A stretch of DNA of 64,000 nucleotides from Anaerolineae bacterium (lineage in GTDB: Bacteria; Chloroflexota; Anaerolineae; 4572-78; J111): contig JAHDWA010000040.1 of assembly GCA_023382535.1 (NCBI GenBank), positions 1 through 64,000 on the forward strand. The letters run 5' to 3'. The notes beneath the pieces are model-generated. The model searched no databases. It saw only the letters and a list, made by a program, of their open reading frames with translations, and was not told the DNA's origin. Positions within the stretch are counted from its first letter, which is position 1, and each line of letters opens with the position of its first letter. The position numbers were made by a program, and so were the translations under genes. This document shows positions 1-6,863 of this stretch, piece after piece.

Positions 1-69
1 GGTCCGCTTGATGATCCGTCGTCTGGCCGCTACCTGACCTTTTCAGACAGGCTCTCAGAGTCTCTCACC

Positions 70-303
70 TCATGAGCTTTGTCTCGGCCAGGCACGCTGG
101 CGGATTGAATTCAAGTCAATTTCGCGCCCCTCCCATAAACCGGCCAGGGCAAAGAAATCCGATACCTCTCCCTGGGTTATTGAGTTGGTTTCAATTTCTG
201 CGCTGTCGGTATTGACTGACTCGACAAAATCCAAAGCCATGAGTAATTCAGATAGCAACTGCGCCTTTTCTTTATCTTTGACATAAACCAGAATTTTTTC
301 CAT
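70..303 (-). CDS. Orphan antitoxin-like small protein
   Basis: A 77-residue protein. Its C-terminal stretch (FFALAGLWEGREIDL, then IRQRAWPR) resembles small antitoxins that usually sit beside PIN-domain toxins, where a Leu-Ala-Gly-x-Trp segment and a terminal Ala-Trp-Pro-Arg are common. The family call is from memory of that pattern. The ATG directly follows the TAG stop of the upstream nuclease remnant with no spacer, so the two are probably co-transcribed from the promoter at 758-786. No toxin frame follows: all three minus-strand frames in 1-69 hit stops. It is therefore an orphan within what is visible, or its partner lies beyond the edge. Confidence 0.55.
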   Translation of the reverse strand: MEKILVYVKDKEKAQLLSELLMALDFVESVNTDSAEIETNSITQGEVSDFFALAGLWEGREIDLNSIRQRAWPRQSS

Positions 304-723
304 CTAACCCTCGCCTTCGACAATTTTGATCTCCGCCTGGCTGAGATTATACAACGCATAGACCCGCCGATCAATTGCCTTATCCGTGGCCGCGATCTGG
401 CGCTGGTAGAGCTGTTTATCCGCTGGGTTTTTGGCTTCCAAAAAGAATTTGCGCTCGACCCGGCCGTTGGGCAGGCGGAAGGAGTAATCGGGCGCTTTTT
501 TGCGGCCTTTGATGTCCAATTTATCTTCGTGGATAACCTCGCGCAGGTTTTCGGGCAAGCCCTGGCGCTTGGTCATATCCCAGCCCAGCGCCTCAAAAAA
601 GGGATTGATGAAATCTATCCGGGTTAAGGTCTCGTTATAGCTAACTCGCTTGTAATCGGCCAGGTTATACTGAAACTTGGCGACGAGGGCAGCAACGGCA
701 TCTTTGGCTTGGGCTTTGCTCAT
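304..723 (-). pseudogene. Internally deleted type IIG restriction enzyme; PD-(D/E)xK domain remnant
   Basis: A 139-residue frame. Residues 1-100 resemble the N-terminal nuclease domain of Eco57I-like restriction-methyltransferase proteins (FINPFFEALGWDM, then PDYSF, then KFFLEAK). This keeps a PD-(D/E)xK signature at Asp79, Glu96 and Lys98. Residues 101-139 (QRQIAATDKAIDRRVYALY, then IVEG) resemble the extreme C-terminus of the same enzymes. The methyltransferase and target-recognition parts, normally many hundreds of residues, are missing although the frame is intact. The start is the ATG at 723, because the promoter at 758-786 lies inside any longer frame and a GGAG motif precedes this ATG. 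It may be a dead remnant or a small nuclease. Confidence 0.6.
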
Positions 724-757
724 GGCGCAAACTCCGGTGAGGCAAGTGAATGATAAG

Positions 758-786
758 ATTATAACATAAGATAAGACGTGACTCAA
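758..786 (-). promoter_or_regulatory. Sigma70 promoter for the nuclease remnant/antitoxin pair
   Basis: On the minus strand TTGAGT (781-786) is followed after 17 bases by TATAAT (758-763). This places the transcript start near 750 and the ATG at 723 about 28 bases downstream. Confidence 0.7.
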
Positions 787-817
787 TCGCGTCATCAAGA
801 CAACTTTAATTCCTCTA

Positions 818-841
818 GTTCCCAAACTCAGGTTTGGGAAC
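818..841. repeat. Perfect intergenic hairpin, 10-bp arms
   Basis: GTTCCCAAAC (818-827) and GTTTGGGAAC (832-841) are exact inverted copies around a TCAG loop. It lies between two divergent promoters (758-786 minus, 878-906 plus). There is no U-tract, so it is not an obvious terminator. It could be a mobile palindromic spacer or an operator. Confidence 0.75.
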
Positions 842-877
842 CAGAGGGCAGACCCATCAGGACGGGTTCAATTCAAT

Positions 878-906
878 TTGACATCAGTCTAGGCCGATGT
901 TACAAT
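878..906 (+). promoter_or_regulatory. Near-consensus sigma70 promoter of the catabolic cluster
   Basis: TTGACA (878-883), a 17-base spacer and TACAAT (901-906) differ from consensus at one position. The first gene starts at 1082, leaving a leader of about 170 bases with a strong AAGGAGG (1065-1071) ten bases before the ATG. Within the leader no clear regulator site was recognised. Confidence 0.8.
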
Positions 907-1081
907 CGCGCCACCGTTCCCTGGATTAAACGGCGTTCGCTGTTTAATGGCTTTATGGTTAACTGCGACCTGTAATTCTTCCCTCACTGCTCACCATCCC
1001 CGCGCGACGATGCTGCGCACCCGGTTTGTCGAAAATTTATTGAAGGATTGTTTCTAAAAAACCAAAGGAGGTATAAGAGCA

Positions 1082-2308
1082 ATGTCTTCCAGCAAAAGTT
1101 TTTATTTTACCCGGCGTGAGTTCTTAAAGGCGACGGGGGCAGCAGCGGCGACTCTGGCGGCTGGACCGCTGCTGGGCGCGTGTGGCGGCGGTGCGGCTTC
1201 TGGCCCCTTGAAGATTGGAGTGCTGTTGCCCTATTCGGATATTTATGCCGTTCTGGGGGAGAGCATCACCGAGGCGATCAAGATGTATTTGGATGAAGTC
1301 AACAACGAAGCCGGGGGGCGGAAAATCGAGATCATTACCGAGGACGAGGGTACCCAGCCGGATGCCGCTCTGCAAAAGGCCCGCAAGTTAGTAGAGCAAG
1401 ATGAGGTGGCTTTTGTGGCCGGGGTGGTCAGTTCGGGAGTGCTGGCCGGGCTGCGGGACTATTTTGATCAAAACAAGAAGCTGCTTATCTGCGCCAATGC
1501 CGGGGCCAACGCGCTCAGCCGGAACGGGAAAACGCCGTACATCTGGCGGACCTCCTTTACCAATTGGATGCCCAACTGGCCGGTCGGCACCTGGGCAGCT
1601 AACAACGTGGGCAAAAACGCCTATATCAGCGTGCCCGATTACGGCGCGGGTAAAGATACGATTAACTCTTTCAGCAACAGTTTTGAAGCCGCCGGTGGCA
1701 CGCTGATGGGCACGCAGTTGACTCCCTTCCCTAATATGGGCGACCCCGCTCCCTTCATTACCGAGCTGTCAAATGCCGCTCCCGAATTGATTTACTGTTT
1801 CTACAGTGGCGGCGCAGCCGTAACCTTTATGAAGGCTTACGGGGAATTTGGCCTGGCCGGTAAAATTCCGTTGATGTGCTCCGGCTTCATGGTCGAAGAA
1901 GATGTGCTGCCGGCCCAGGGGGATGCAGCCCTGGGGGTACGCAGTGGTCTGCATTGGTCGCTGCTCCTCGATAATCCGGAAAACAAGAAATTTACGACAG
2001 CCTACAAAGAGCGGACCGGCAAAGAGGCGAACGTTTTTGCGGTCCAGGGGTATGATACCGGGCGAACCATCGTCGAGATGTTGAATAAAGTTCAGGGCGA
2101 TACCACCAATGTGGATAAGATGATCGAGGCCCTGGGTGGGACTAGCTTTGCCAGCCCGCGTGGTCCCTTTGCCCTGGATGCCGCCACCCAGGCCCCGCGC
2201 CACCACATTTACCTGCGTGAAGTGCAGTCGGTAGATGGGGCGTTGCACAATGTGGTCATCGAAGATCTGGGCGAAATTGTTGATCCGGGAGACGATTCGA
2301 AAGGCTGA
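1082..2308 (+). CDS. ABC transporter substrate-binding lipoprotein, branched-chain amino acid type (LivK-like)
   Basis: A 408-residue periplasmic-binding-fold type 1 receptor of the HAAT family. Residues 1-34 form a twin-arginine lipoprotein signal: TRREFLK with Arg11-Arg12, an Ala-rich core, and a lipobox LGAC ending at Cys34. It would be exported folded by Tat and anchored at the outer face of the membrane. The ligand-binding body (residues 44-395) carries the usual ILLPYSDIYA-like opening strand. Four transporter genes follow on the same strand. Receptors of this family often carry aromatic acids rather than leucine (for example the HbaEFGH uptake system of Rhodopseudomonas), and the aromatic-type enzymes downstream favour that here. 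The ligand itself is inference. Confidence 0.9.
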   Translation: MSSSKSFYFTRREFLKATGAAAATLAAGPLLGACGGGAASGPLKIGVLLPYSDIYAVLGESITEAIKMYLDEVNNEAGGRKIEIITEDEGTQPDAALQKARKLVEQDEVAFVAGVVSSGVLAGLRDYFDQNKKLLICANAGANALSRNGKTPYIWRTSFTNWMPNWPVGTWAANNVGKNAYISVPDYGAGKDTINSFSNSFEAAGGTLMGTQLTPFPNMGDPAPFITELSNAAPELIYCFYSGGAAVTFMKAYGEFGLAGKIPLMCSGFMVEEDVLPAQGDAALGVRSGLHWSLLLDNPENKKFTTAYKERTGKEANVFAVQGYDTGRTIVEMLNKVQGDTTNVDKMIEALGGTSFASPRGPFALDAATQAPRHHIYLREVQSVDGALHNVVIEDLGEIVDPGDDSKG

Positions 2309-2326
2309 ACCGATTTACGATTTACG

Positions 2327-2375
2327 ATTTTGGATTTTAGCTTGAGTAAGAAATCCAAAATCTAAAATCCAAAAT
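2327..2375. repeat. Intergenic inverted repeat, 14-bp perfect arms
   Basis: ATTTTGGATTTTAG (2327-2340) and CTAAAATCCAAAAT (2362-2375) pair perfectly around a 21-base loop. The repeat fills the whole gap between the binding protein and the first permease. It could lower expression of the distal genes relative to the receptor or stabilise the upstream mRNA end. Confidence 0.75.
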
Positions 2376-2377
2376 TC

Positions 2378-3247
2378 ATGATGGACAACTTCCTCATCCA
2401 ACTTCTCAACGGGCTGGTTTTTAGTATGCTGTTATTCACCCTAGCCGCCGGGCTGTCTCTGATTTTTGGCTTGATGGACGTGATCAACCTGGCGCACGGG
2501 GCGTTTTACCTGCTGGGCGGCTATATTGGCTTAACCATGGTCCGGCAGTTTGGCAATTTCTGGCTGGCCCTGGCTCTGGCCCCACTACTGGCCGGCGGGT
2601 TAGGGTTGATCCTGGAGTATTTTTTTCTGCGGCGGCTGTACGGCCGACACCGTCACCTGGATCAGGTGCTGTTAACCTTTGGGGTAGCTCTCATCGTCAC
2701 CGACCTGGCCCGCTGGAATTGGGGCGCTTATGTCGAGGCGGTCCCCGGTCCCGCTTTACTTGAGGGTCAGGTGCCGGTGTTTGGCATCCTCTTCCCGGTT
2801 TATCGCCTGGCTTTGATTGGCTTTGGCCTGGGCCTGGCTGCCGCGCTGTGGCTGTTCATCGAGCGTACCCGCCTGGGCGCTATTGTCCGGGCCGGGGTGT
2901 TTGACCCGCAGATGGTCAGCGGCCTGGGCATCAATATCCAGTGGGTGTTTGCCGGCGTGTTTGCCCTGGGCACCGCTCTGGCTGCGCTGGCCGGGGTCAT
3001 TGGTGCGCCGGTGCTCAATTTATATCCGGGACTGGACTCGGAAATCTTGATCCTGACCCTGGTCGTCGTGGTTGTAGGCGGCCTCGGTACTTTGAAGGGC
3101 GCCTTTTTTGGCAGCCTGGTAATCGGCCTGGCCGACACGTTTGGCAAGGCCCTGCTGTCTCAATTTTCGCTCTTTTTGATTTTTGCGGTGATGGCCTTAG
3201 TCTTACTGCTGCGCCCATCCGGCCTGTTTGGCCTGAAGGGGTCTTGA
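2378..3247 (+). CDS. Branched-chain-type ABC transporter permease (LivH-like)
   Basis: A 289-residue integral membrane permease with about eight hydrophobic segments. It contains the family motif GLSLIFGLMDVINLAHG near residues 23-40 and, near the end, GGLGTLKGAFFGSLVIGL, typical of LivH. It forms the channel together with the LivM-like protein that starts three bases after its stop. No good ribosome site precedes the start, and ATG 2378 and ATG 2381 are equally possible. The repeat at 2327-2375 sits directly upstream. Confidence 0.9.
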   Translation: MMDNFLIQLLNGLVFSMLLFTLAAGLSLIFGLMDVINLAHGAFYLLGGYIGLTMVRQFGNFWLALALAPLLAGGLGLILEYFFLRRLYGRHRHLDQVLLTFGVALIVTDLARWNWGAYVEAVPGPALLEGQVPVFGILFPVYRLALIGFGLGLAAALWLFIERTRLGAIVRAGVFDPQMVSGLGINIQWVFAGVFALGTALAALAGVIGAPVLNLYPGLDSEILILTLVVVVVGGLGTLKGAFFGSLVIGLADTFGKALLSQFSLFLIFAVMALVLLLRPSGLFGLKGS

Positions 3248-3250
3248 GCG

Positions 3251-4255
3251 ATGGGAGCAATTGTAGAAGGTTTGACCGGCTCACGGGCGTGGCTGGCCGA
3301 GCGCCGCAAGTGGCTGCTGATCTTTCTGGGTGTGGTTGCACTGATTTATCCCTTCATCGTCCGCAGCTACTTTCTTGGCCTGGCGATCGAGGTGCTGATC
3401 TTCGCTATTTTTGCCATGAGCCTTGATCTGCTCCTGGGTTATACTGGCCTGCCCTCATTTGGCCACGCCGCTTTTTATGGGTTTGGAGCATACCTGCTGG
3501 CCTACACCGCCAGCCGCAGCGAATTGGCTCTCAATCTGACTAACAACCTGCTGCTGACTATCCCTCTGGTGATGGTGGGCACGGCCCTGTTGGCTCTGGT
3601 GATTGGCTTTTTTGCTCTCCGGACCAGCGGCATCTATTTTTTGATGGTCACACTTGCCTTTGCCCAGATGCTCTTCAGTATCGCCATCGGCTGGTCCGAA
3701 GTGAGCGGCGGCTCCGATGGCTTAGCTGGAGTGCCCCGGCCCGCGCTGGGTCTCGGCCCGCTCAGTTACACGTTCGACACCCGCGAGAGCTACTATTATC
3801 TGGTTTTGGCCTTCTTTTTGCTGGCCTGGTGGGTATTACACCGCATTGTTAACAGCCCGTTCGGCTGGACGCTGCGCGGCATCCGCGAAAACGAGCAGCG
3901 CATGGCTGCCCTCGGTTATCGCACGTTCGATTTCAAGATGGCGGCTTTTGTCATCGCCGGAGCTTTTGCCGGCCTGGCCGGAGCCTTGATTGTCCACTTT
4001 TTCGGGATCGCTTCACCTGAAAATCTCTATTGGACCACCTCCGGCGAAGTCATGATTTCGCTCATCATCGGCGGTGCGGGCACGCTGACCGGGCCAATCT
4101 TTGGCGCAGCCATCGAGCGTCTGTTACCCAACTTTGCCAGTACCTACCTCGACCGCTGGCAAACTTTGATGGGGGTGGTTTTTATCATGTTTGTGATGTT
4201 CGCCCCCCAGGGGGTTATGGGCCTGCTCCGAGCACGGCGAGCGGTGGAGAAGTAA
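3251..4255 (+). CDS. Branched-chain-type ABC transporter permease (LivM-like)
   Basis: A 334-residue permease partner of the LivH-like protein. It shows the LivM pattern MSLDLLLGYTGLPSFGHAAF near residue 55, an EAA-like cytoplasmic loop NSPFGWTLRGIRENEQRM near residues 200-217, and GGAGTLTGPIFGA near residue 275. About ten hydrophobic segments are visible. Its start lies three bases after the LivH stop, so the pair is translationally linked. Confidence 0.9.
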   Translation: MGAIVEGLTGSRAWLAERRKWLLIFLGVVALIYPFIVRSYFLGLAIEVLIFAIFAMSLDLLLGYTGLPSFGHAAFYGFGAYLLAYTASRSELALNLTNNLLLTIPLVMVGTALLALVIGFFALRTSGIYFLMVTLAFAQMLFSIAIGWSEVSGGSDGLAGVPRPALGLGPLSYTFDTRESYYYLVLAFFLLAWWVLHRIVNSPFGWTLRGIRENEQRMAALGYRTFDFKMAAFVIAGAFAGLAGALIVHFFGIASPENLYWTTSGEVMISLIIGGAGTLTGPIFGAAIERLLPNFASTYLDRWQTLMGVVFIMFVMFAPQGVMGLLRARRAVEK

Positions 4256-4289
4256 GGCGTGAGTTCGCGGATTTCGACCCTCTCCCTAA

Positions 4290-4350
4290 CCCTCTCCCTG
4301 CCAGGGAGAGGGAATTCAATCTGCTCCCCTCTCCCTACAAGGGAGAGGGG
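4290..4350. repeat. Two perfect CCCTCTCCCT palindromes between livM- and livG-like genes
   Basis: First palindrome: CCCTCTCCCT (4290-4299), loop GCC, AGGGAGAGGG (4303-4312). Second: CCCCTCTCCCT (4326-4336), loop ACA, AGGGAGAGGGG (4340-4350). Both are exact. The same family is found between genes at 14135-14157 and inside coding sequence at 8005-8050 and 15871-15895. Confidence 0.85.
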
Positions 4351-4368
4351 TTGGGGGGTGAGGGTCCC

Positions 4369-5112
4369 ATGACCCGCCTCAAAATCGAGCGCCTGAGCAA
4401 AAACTTTGGAGGTATCGCCGCCCTGGTCGGGGTAACGCTGGACGTGCAACCCGGCGAACGGCGGGCGATTATCGGCCCCAACGGCGCGGGGAAGAGTACG
4501 CTCTTTAACCTCATTGCCGGTGAGTTGCCCCCTTCCAGCGGTAAAATTTACCTGGGGGAACGGGATGTCACTGACCTGCCGGTGTATGCGCGGGCTAATC
4601 TGGGCCTGGGGCATACTTTTCAGCGCAATAACCTGTTCATGGGTCTGACCGCTTTTGAAAATGTCCGACTGGCCGTCCAGCACCACCAGCGGGTAGCTCG
4701 ACACCTCTTTCGGACGGTTCACCACTTTGAGCCGGTGACGTGGGCCAGCGAGGCGCTGTTAGAGCAGGTGGGATTAACAGAGCAGCGAAACCAGATGGTC
4801 AAAACGTTGGCTTACGGGCAGCAGCGTGCCCTGGAAGTGGCGCTGGCCCTGGCGACCAATCCCCAGGTGGTGCTGCTGGACGAACCCACTGCCGGCATGT
4901 CGCCCGCGGAAACAGGCGAGATGACCCGTCTGATTGAAAAGCTGCCCCGCTCGCTGACCATGTTGATTGTGGAACACGATATGGACGTGATCTTTAGTCT
5001 GGCCGAGCGGATTACAGTGCTGCATTACGGCCAGGTTATTAGCGAAGGGTCGCCGGCCGAGGTCCGGGCCGACCCGCTGGTGCAGGAAATTTATTTAGGA
5101 ATAAGCGAGTAA
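4369..5112 (+). CDS. Branched-chain-type ABC transporter ATP-binding protein (LivG-like)
   Basis: A 247-residue ATPase. Walker A is GPNGAGKST near residue 37, the Q-loop region is HTFQRNNLF, the signature is AYGQQRALEVALAL (a LivG-type variant of LSGGQ), Walker B is VVLLDEPTAGMSP, and the H-loop is VEHDM. The open frame runs upstream through the palindromes, but the first ATG consistent with homologues is 4369, just after them. With the LivF-like protein it forms the nucleotide-binding pair of the importer. Confidence 0.9.
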   Translation: MTRLKIERLSKNFGGIAALVGVTLDVQPGERRAIIGPNGAGKSTLFNLIAGELPPSSGKIYLGERDVTDLPVYARANLGLGHTFQRNNLFMGLTAFENVRLAVQHHQRVARHLFRTVHHFEPVTWASEALLEQVGLTEQRNQMVKTLAYGQQRALEVALALATNPQVVLLDEPTAGMSPAETGEMTRLIEKLPRSLTMLIVEHDMDVIFSLAERITVLHYGQVISEGSPAEVRADPLVQEIYLGISE

Positions 5113-5119
5113 GCGAATG

Positions 5120-5160
5120 GGCGAATGGTGAAACAACAAATTTCTTAATCGCCATTCGCC
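5120..5160. repeat. GCGAATGG-family inverted repeat between livG- and livF-like genes
   Basis: GGCGAATGG (5120-5128) pairs with CCATTCGCC (5152-5160). Further GCGAATGG and GTTCGCC copies flank these arms. A relative of this element lies inside the coding sequence near 46338-46430. Confidence 0.7.
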
Positions 5161-5177
5161 GTTCGCCTGTTTGAGCC

Positions 5178-5873
5178 ATGCTAACTGTTAACGACATCCA
5201 TACCTACTACGGCGACAGCCACATCCTGCAAGGCGTCTCACTTACGGTGGGGCAGGGCGAAGCGGTCGCCCTGCTGGGACGGAATGGGGTCGGCAAATCT
5301 ACCACCATCAAATCCATCATCGGCTTCACGCCACCCCGGCACGGACAGATCATACTGCGGGGAGTGGATGTCAGCCATTTGCCCTCACACCGGATCGCGC
5401 AAATGGGGGTTGGCCTGGTGCCGCAGGGGCGCTCGATTTTTCCGGCGCTAACGGTGCGTGAGAATATTATGCTGGCCGCCCGTGGAACGGCGAATGGAGG
5501 CTGGACCTTTGAACGGGTGCTGGAAACCTTTCCTCCCCTTAAGGCCCGGCTCAAGAACCTGGGCGCTCAATTGAGCGGCGGCGAGCAGCAAATGCTGGCC
5601 CTGGCCCGCGCCTTGATGACCAACCCTGAGCTGCTGCTGCTGGACGAACCTTCGGAGGGACTGGCCCCGCTGATTGTGGCCGAGATTGGCCGGATCGTTG
5701 CCCAGTTGCGGCAGGACGGCCTGTCCATCCTCCTGGTCGAGCAAAATTTGGCCCTAGCCCTGAGTGTGGCTGATCGAGTGTATGTGATGAACAAAGGCCG
5801 GACTGTTTTTGAGGGCACACCGGCGGACCTGCGCGAGCAGGCCGAGGTGAGGCACCGGTACTTGGGCGTCTAA
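5178..5873 (+). CDS. Branched-chain-type ABC transporter ATP-binding protein (LivF-like)
   Basis: A 231-residue ATPase. Walker A is GRNGVGKSTTIKSI, the Q-loop region is VPQGRSIFPALTVREN, the signature is LSGGEQQMLALARAL, Walker B is LLLLDEPSEGLAP, and the switch is VEQN in place of VEHD, as is usual in LivF. It completes a five-gene importer (receptor, two permeases, two ATPases) in canonical order. Confidence 0.92.
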   Translation: MLTVNDIHTYYGDSHILQGVSLTVGQGEAVALLGRNGVGKSTTIKSIIGFTPPRHGQIILRGVDVSHLPSHRIAQMGVGLVPQGRSIFPALTVRENIMLAARGTANGGWTFERVLETFPPLKARLKNLGAQLSGGEQQMLALARALMTNPELLLLDEPSEGLAPLIVAEIGRIVAQLRQDGLSILLVEQNLALALSVADRVYVMNKGRTVFEGTPADLREQAEVRHRYLGV

Positions 5874-5880
5874 ATTGACA

Positions 5881-5945
5881 ATTGACAATTGATTGTTAAT
5901 TATTGACAATTGTCAACAGTCAATGATCAATTATTAATTGTCAAT
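5881..5945. repeat. ATTGACAATT repeat cluster with a 14-bp palindrome
   Basis: ATTGACAATT (5881-5890) pairs with AATTGTCAAT (5936-5945), and TTGACAATTGTCAA (5913-5926) is a perfect palindrome between them. It occupies the gap between the transporter and the monooxygenase gene and is AT-rich against a GC-rich background. It may be a mobile spacer. Its TTGACA cores could also be mistaken for -35 boxes. Confidence 0.75.
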
Positions 5946-5958
5946 CAGAGGAGTCAGG

Positions 5959-6801
5959 ATGAAAGTTGGTATTGGCTTACCCAACACTACCCCCGGCGCA
6001 GACCGGGATTTGCTGGTTAATTGGGCCAGGGAAGCCGATGAAGGGCCGTTTTCAAACCTGAGTGTGCTCGACCGCCTGGTTTACGACAGCTACGATCCCT
6101 TGACCGTCCTGGCGGCGGCGGCGGTGATCACGCAGCGTATCCGTTTGGCCACAACCATTGTCATCAGCCCGCTGCGGAATACGGCTTTACTGGCTAAAGA
6201 AGCGGCCAGCGTGGATGCGCTGTCGGGCGGGCGGCTGACCTTAGGGCTGGCGGTCGGCGCCAGGCCGGATGATTATACCGCAGCCGGGGTGGACTACTCT
6301 ATTCGAGGCAAACGGCTGACCGGACAACTGGCGGCGCTGCGGGCACAGTGGGAGGACGAAGCCTTTGGCCCTCGACCGGTTCAGCCTAACGGACCGGAAC
6401 TGTTGGTCGGCGGTGGCAGCGACCAGACGTTTGCGCGCATGGTCCGTTACGCCGATGGCTATGTTCACAGCGGCGGGCCGCCCAAAACTTTTGTTCGCGC
6501 CGCCGAAAAAGCGCGGGCGGCCTGGCTCGACGCTGGCCGGCCGGGCCAGCCGCGTCTGTGGGCCATGGGTTACTACGCCTTGGGTGATGAGGCAGCCGAG
6601 GCTGGGGCGAATTATCTGCGGGATTACTACGCTTTCACCGGCTCTTTTGCCGAAAAGATTGCAGCCAGCCTGCTGACGACCCCCCAGGCGGTTGCCCAGT
6701 TTATCCGCGGCTACGCCGACGCCGGCTGCGACGAGTTGGTGCTGTTCCCCACCGTGCCGGCGTTGAGCCAGCTTCAGCGGCTGGCCGAAGTCATATCGTA
6801 A
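5959..6801 (+). CDS. Luciferase-like (LLM class) flavin- or F420-dependent oxidoreductase
   Basis: A 280-residue TIM-barrel oxidoreductase of the bacterial luciferase-like family. It shows VGIGLPNTTPGAD at the N-terminus, the barrel strand RIRLATTIVISPLRN, the SGGRLTLGLAVGAR segment and a late LLVGGGSDQTFARM segment. Both FMN/FMNH2- and F420-using members exist, and the sequence alone does not decide. The start is the ATG at 5959, with AGAGGAG at 5947-5953; an upstream TTG in frame lies inside the repeat. It lies between the importer and the aromatic-CoA monooxygenase, so it probably acts on the same substrate or on a pathway intermediate. Confidence 0.8.
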   Translation: MKVGIGLPNTTPGADRDLLVNWAREADEGPFSNLSVLDRLVYDSYDPLTVLAAAAVITQRIRLATTIVISPLRNTALLAKEAASVDALSGGRLTLGLAVGARPDDYTAAGVDYSIRGKRLTGQLAALRAQWEDEAFGPRPVQPNGPELLVGGGSDQTFARMVRYADGYVHSGGPPKTFVRAAEKARAAWLDAGRPGQPRLWAMGYYALGDEAAEAGANYLRDYYAFTGSFAEKIAASLLTTPQAVAQFIRGYADAGCDELVLFPTVPALSQLQRLAEVIS

Positions 6802-6863
6802 TGCGTGATGTGTGGGAGATTTTACGCATCACCATGATAATTATCTGAAACTGAGAGATTATT

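Noticed and set aside
1..69. A PIN-type toxin expected after the antitoxin-like gene
   Set aside because: All three minus-strand frames here contain stops, including immediately after the overlapping ATG at 71-73.
1..75. Plus-strand open frame entering from the left edge and ending in TGA at 73-75
   Set aside because: Only about 24 residues are visible, with no recognisable motif; it cannot be told from chance.
724..825. N-terminal extension of the nuclease remnant giving a signal-peptide-like start
   Set aside because: The promoter boxes at 758-786 lie inside this extension and homologous similarity begins at the ATG at 723.
4030..4368. Long N-terminal extension of the LivG-like ATPase
   Set aside because: It overlaps the LivM gene in another frame and then runs through two palindromes; the ATPase fold begins at ATG 4369.
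5881..5945. Multiple TTGACA -35 boxes before the luciferase-like gene
   Set aside because: They are parts of a palindromic repeat and have no -10 box at 16-18 bases.
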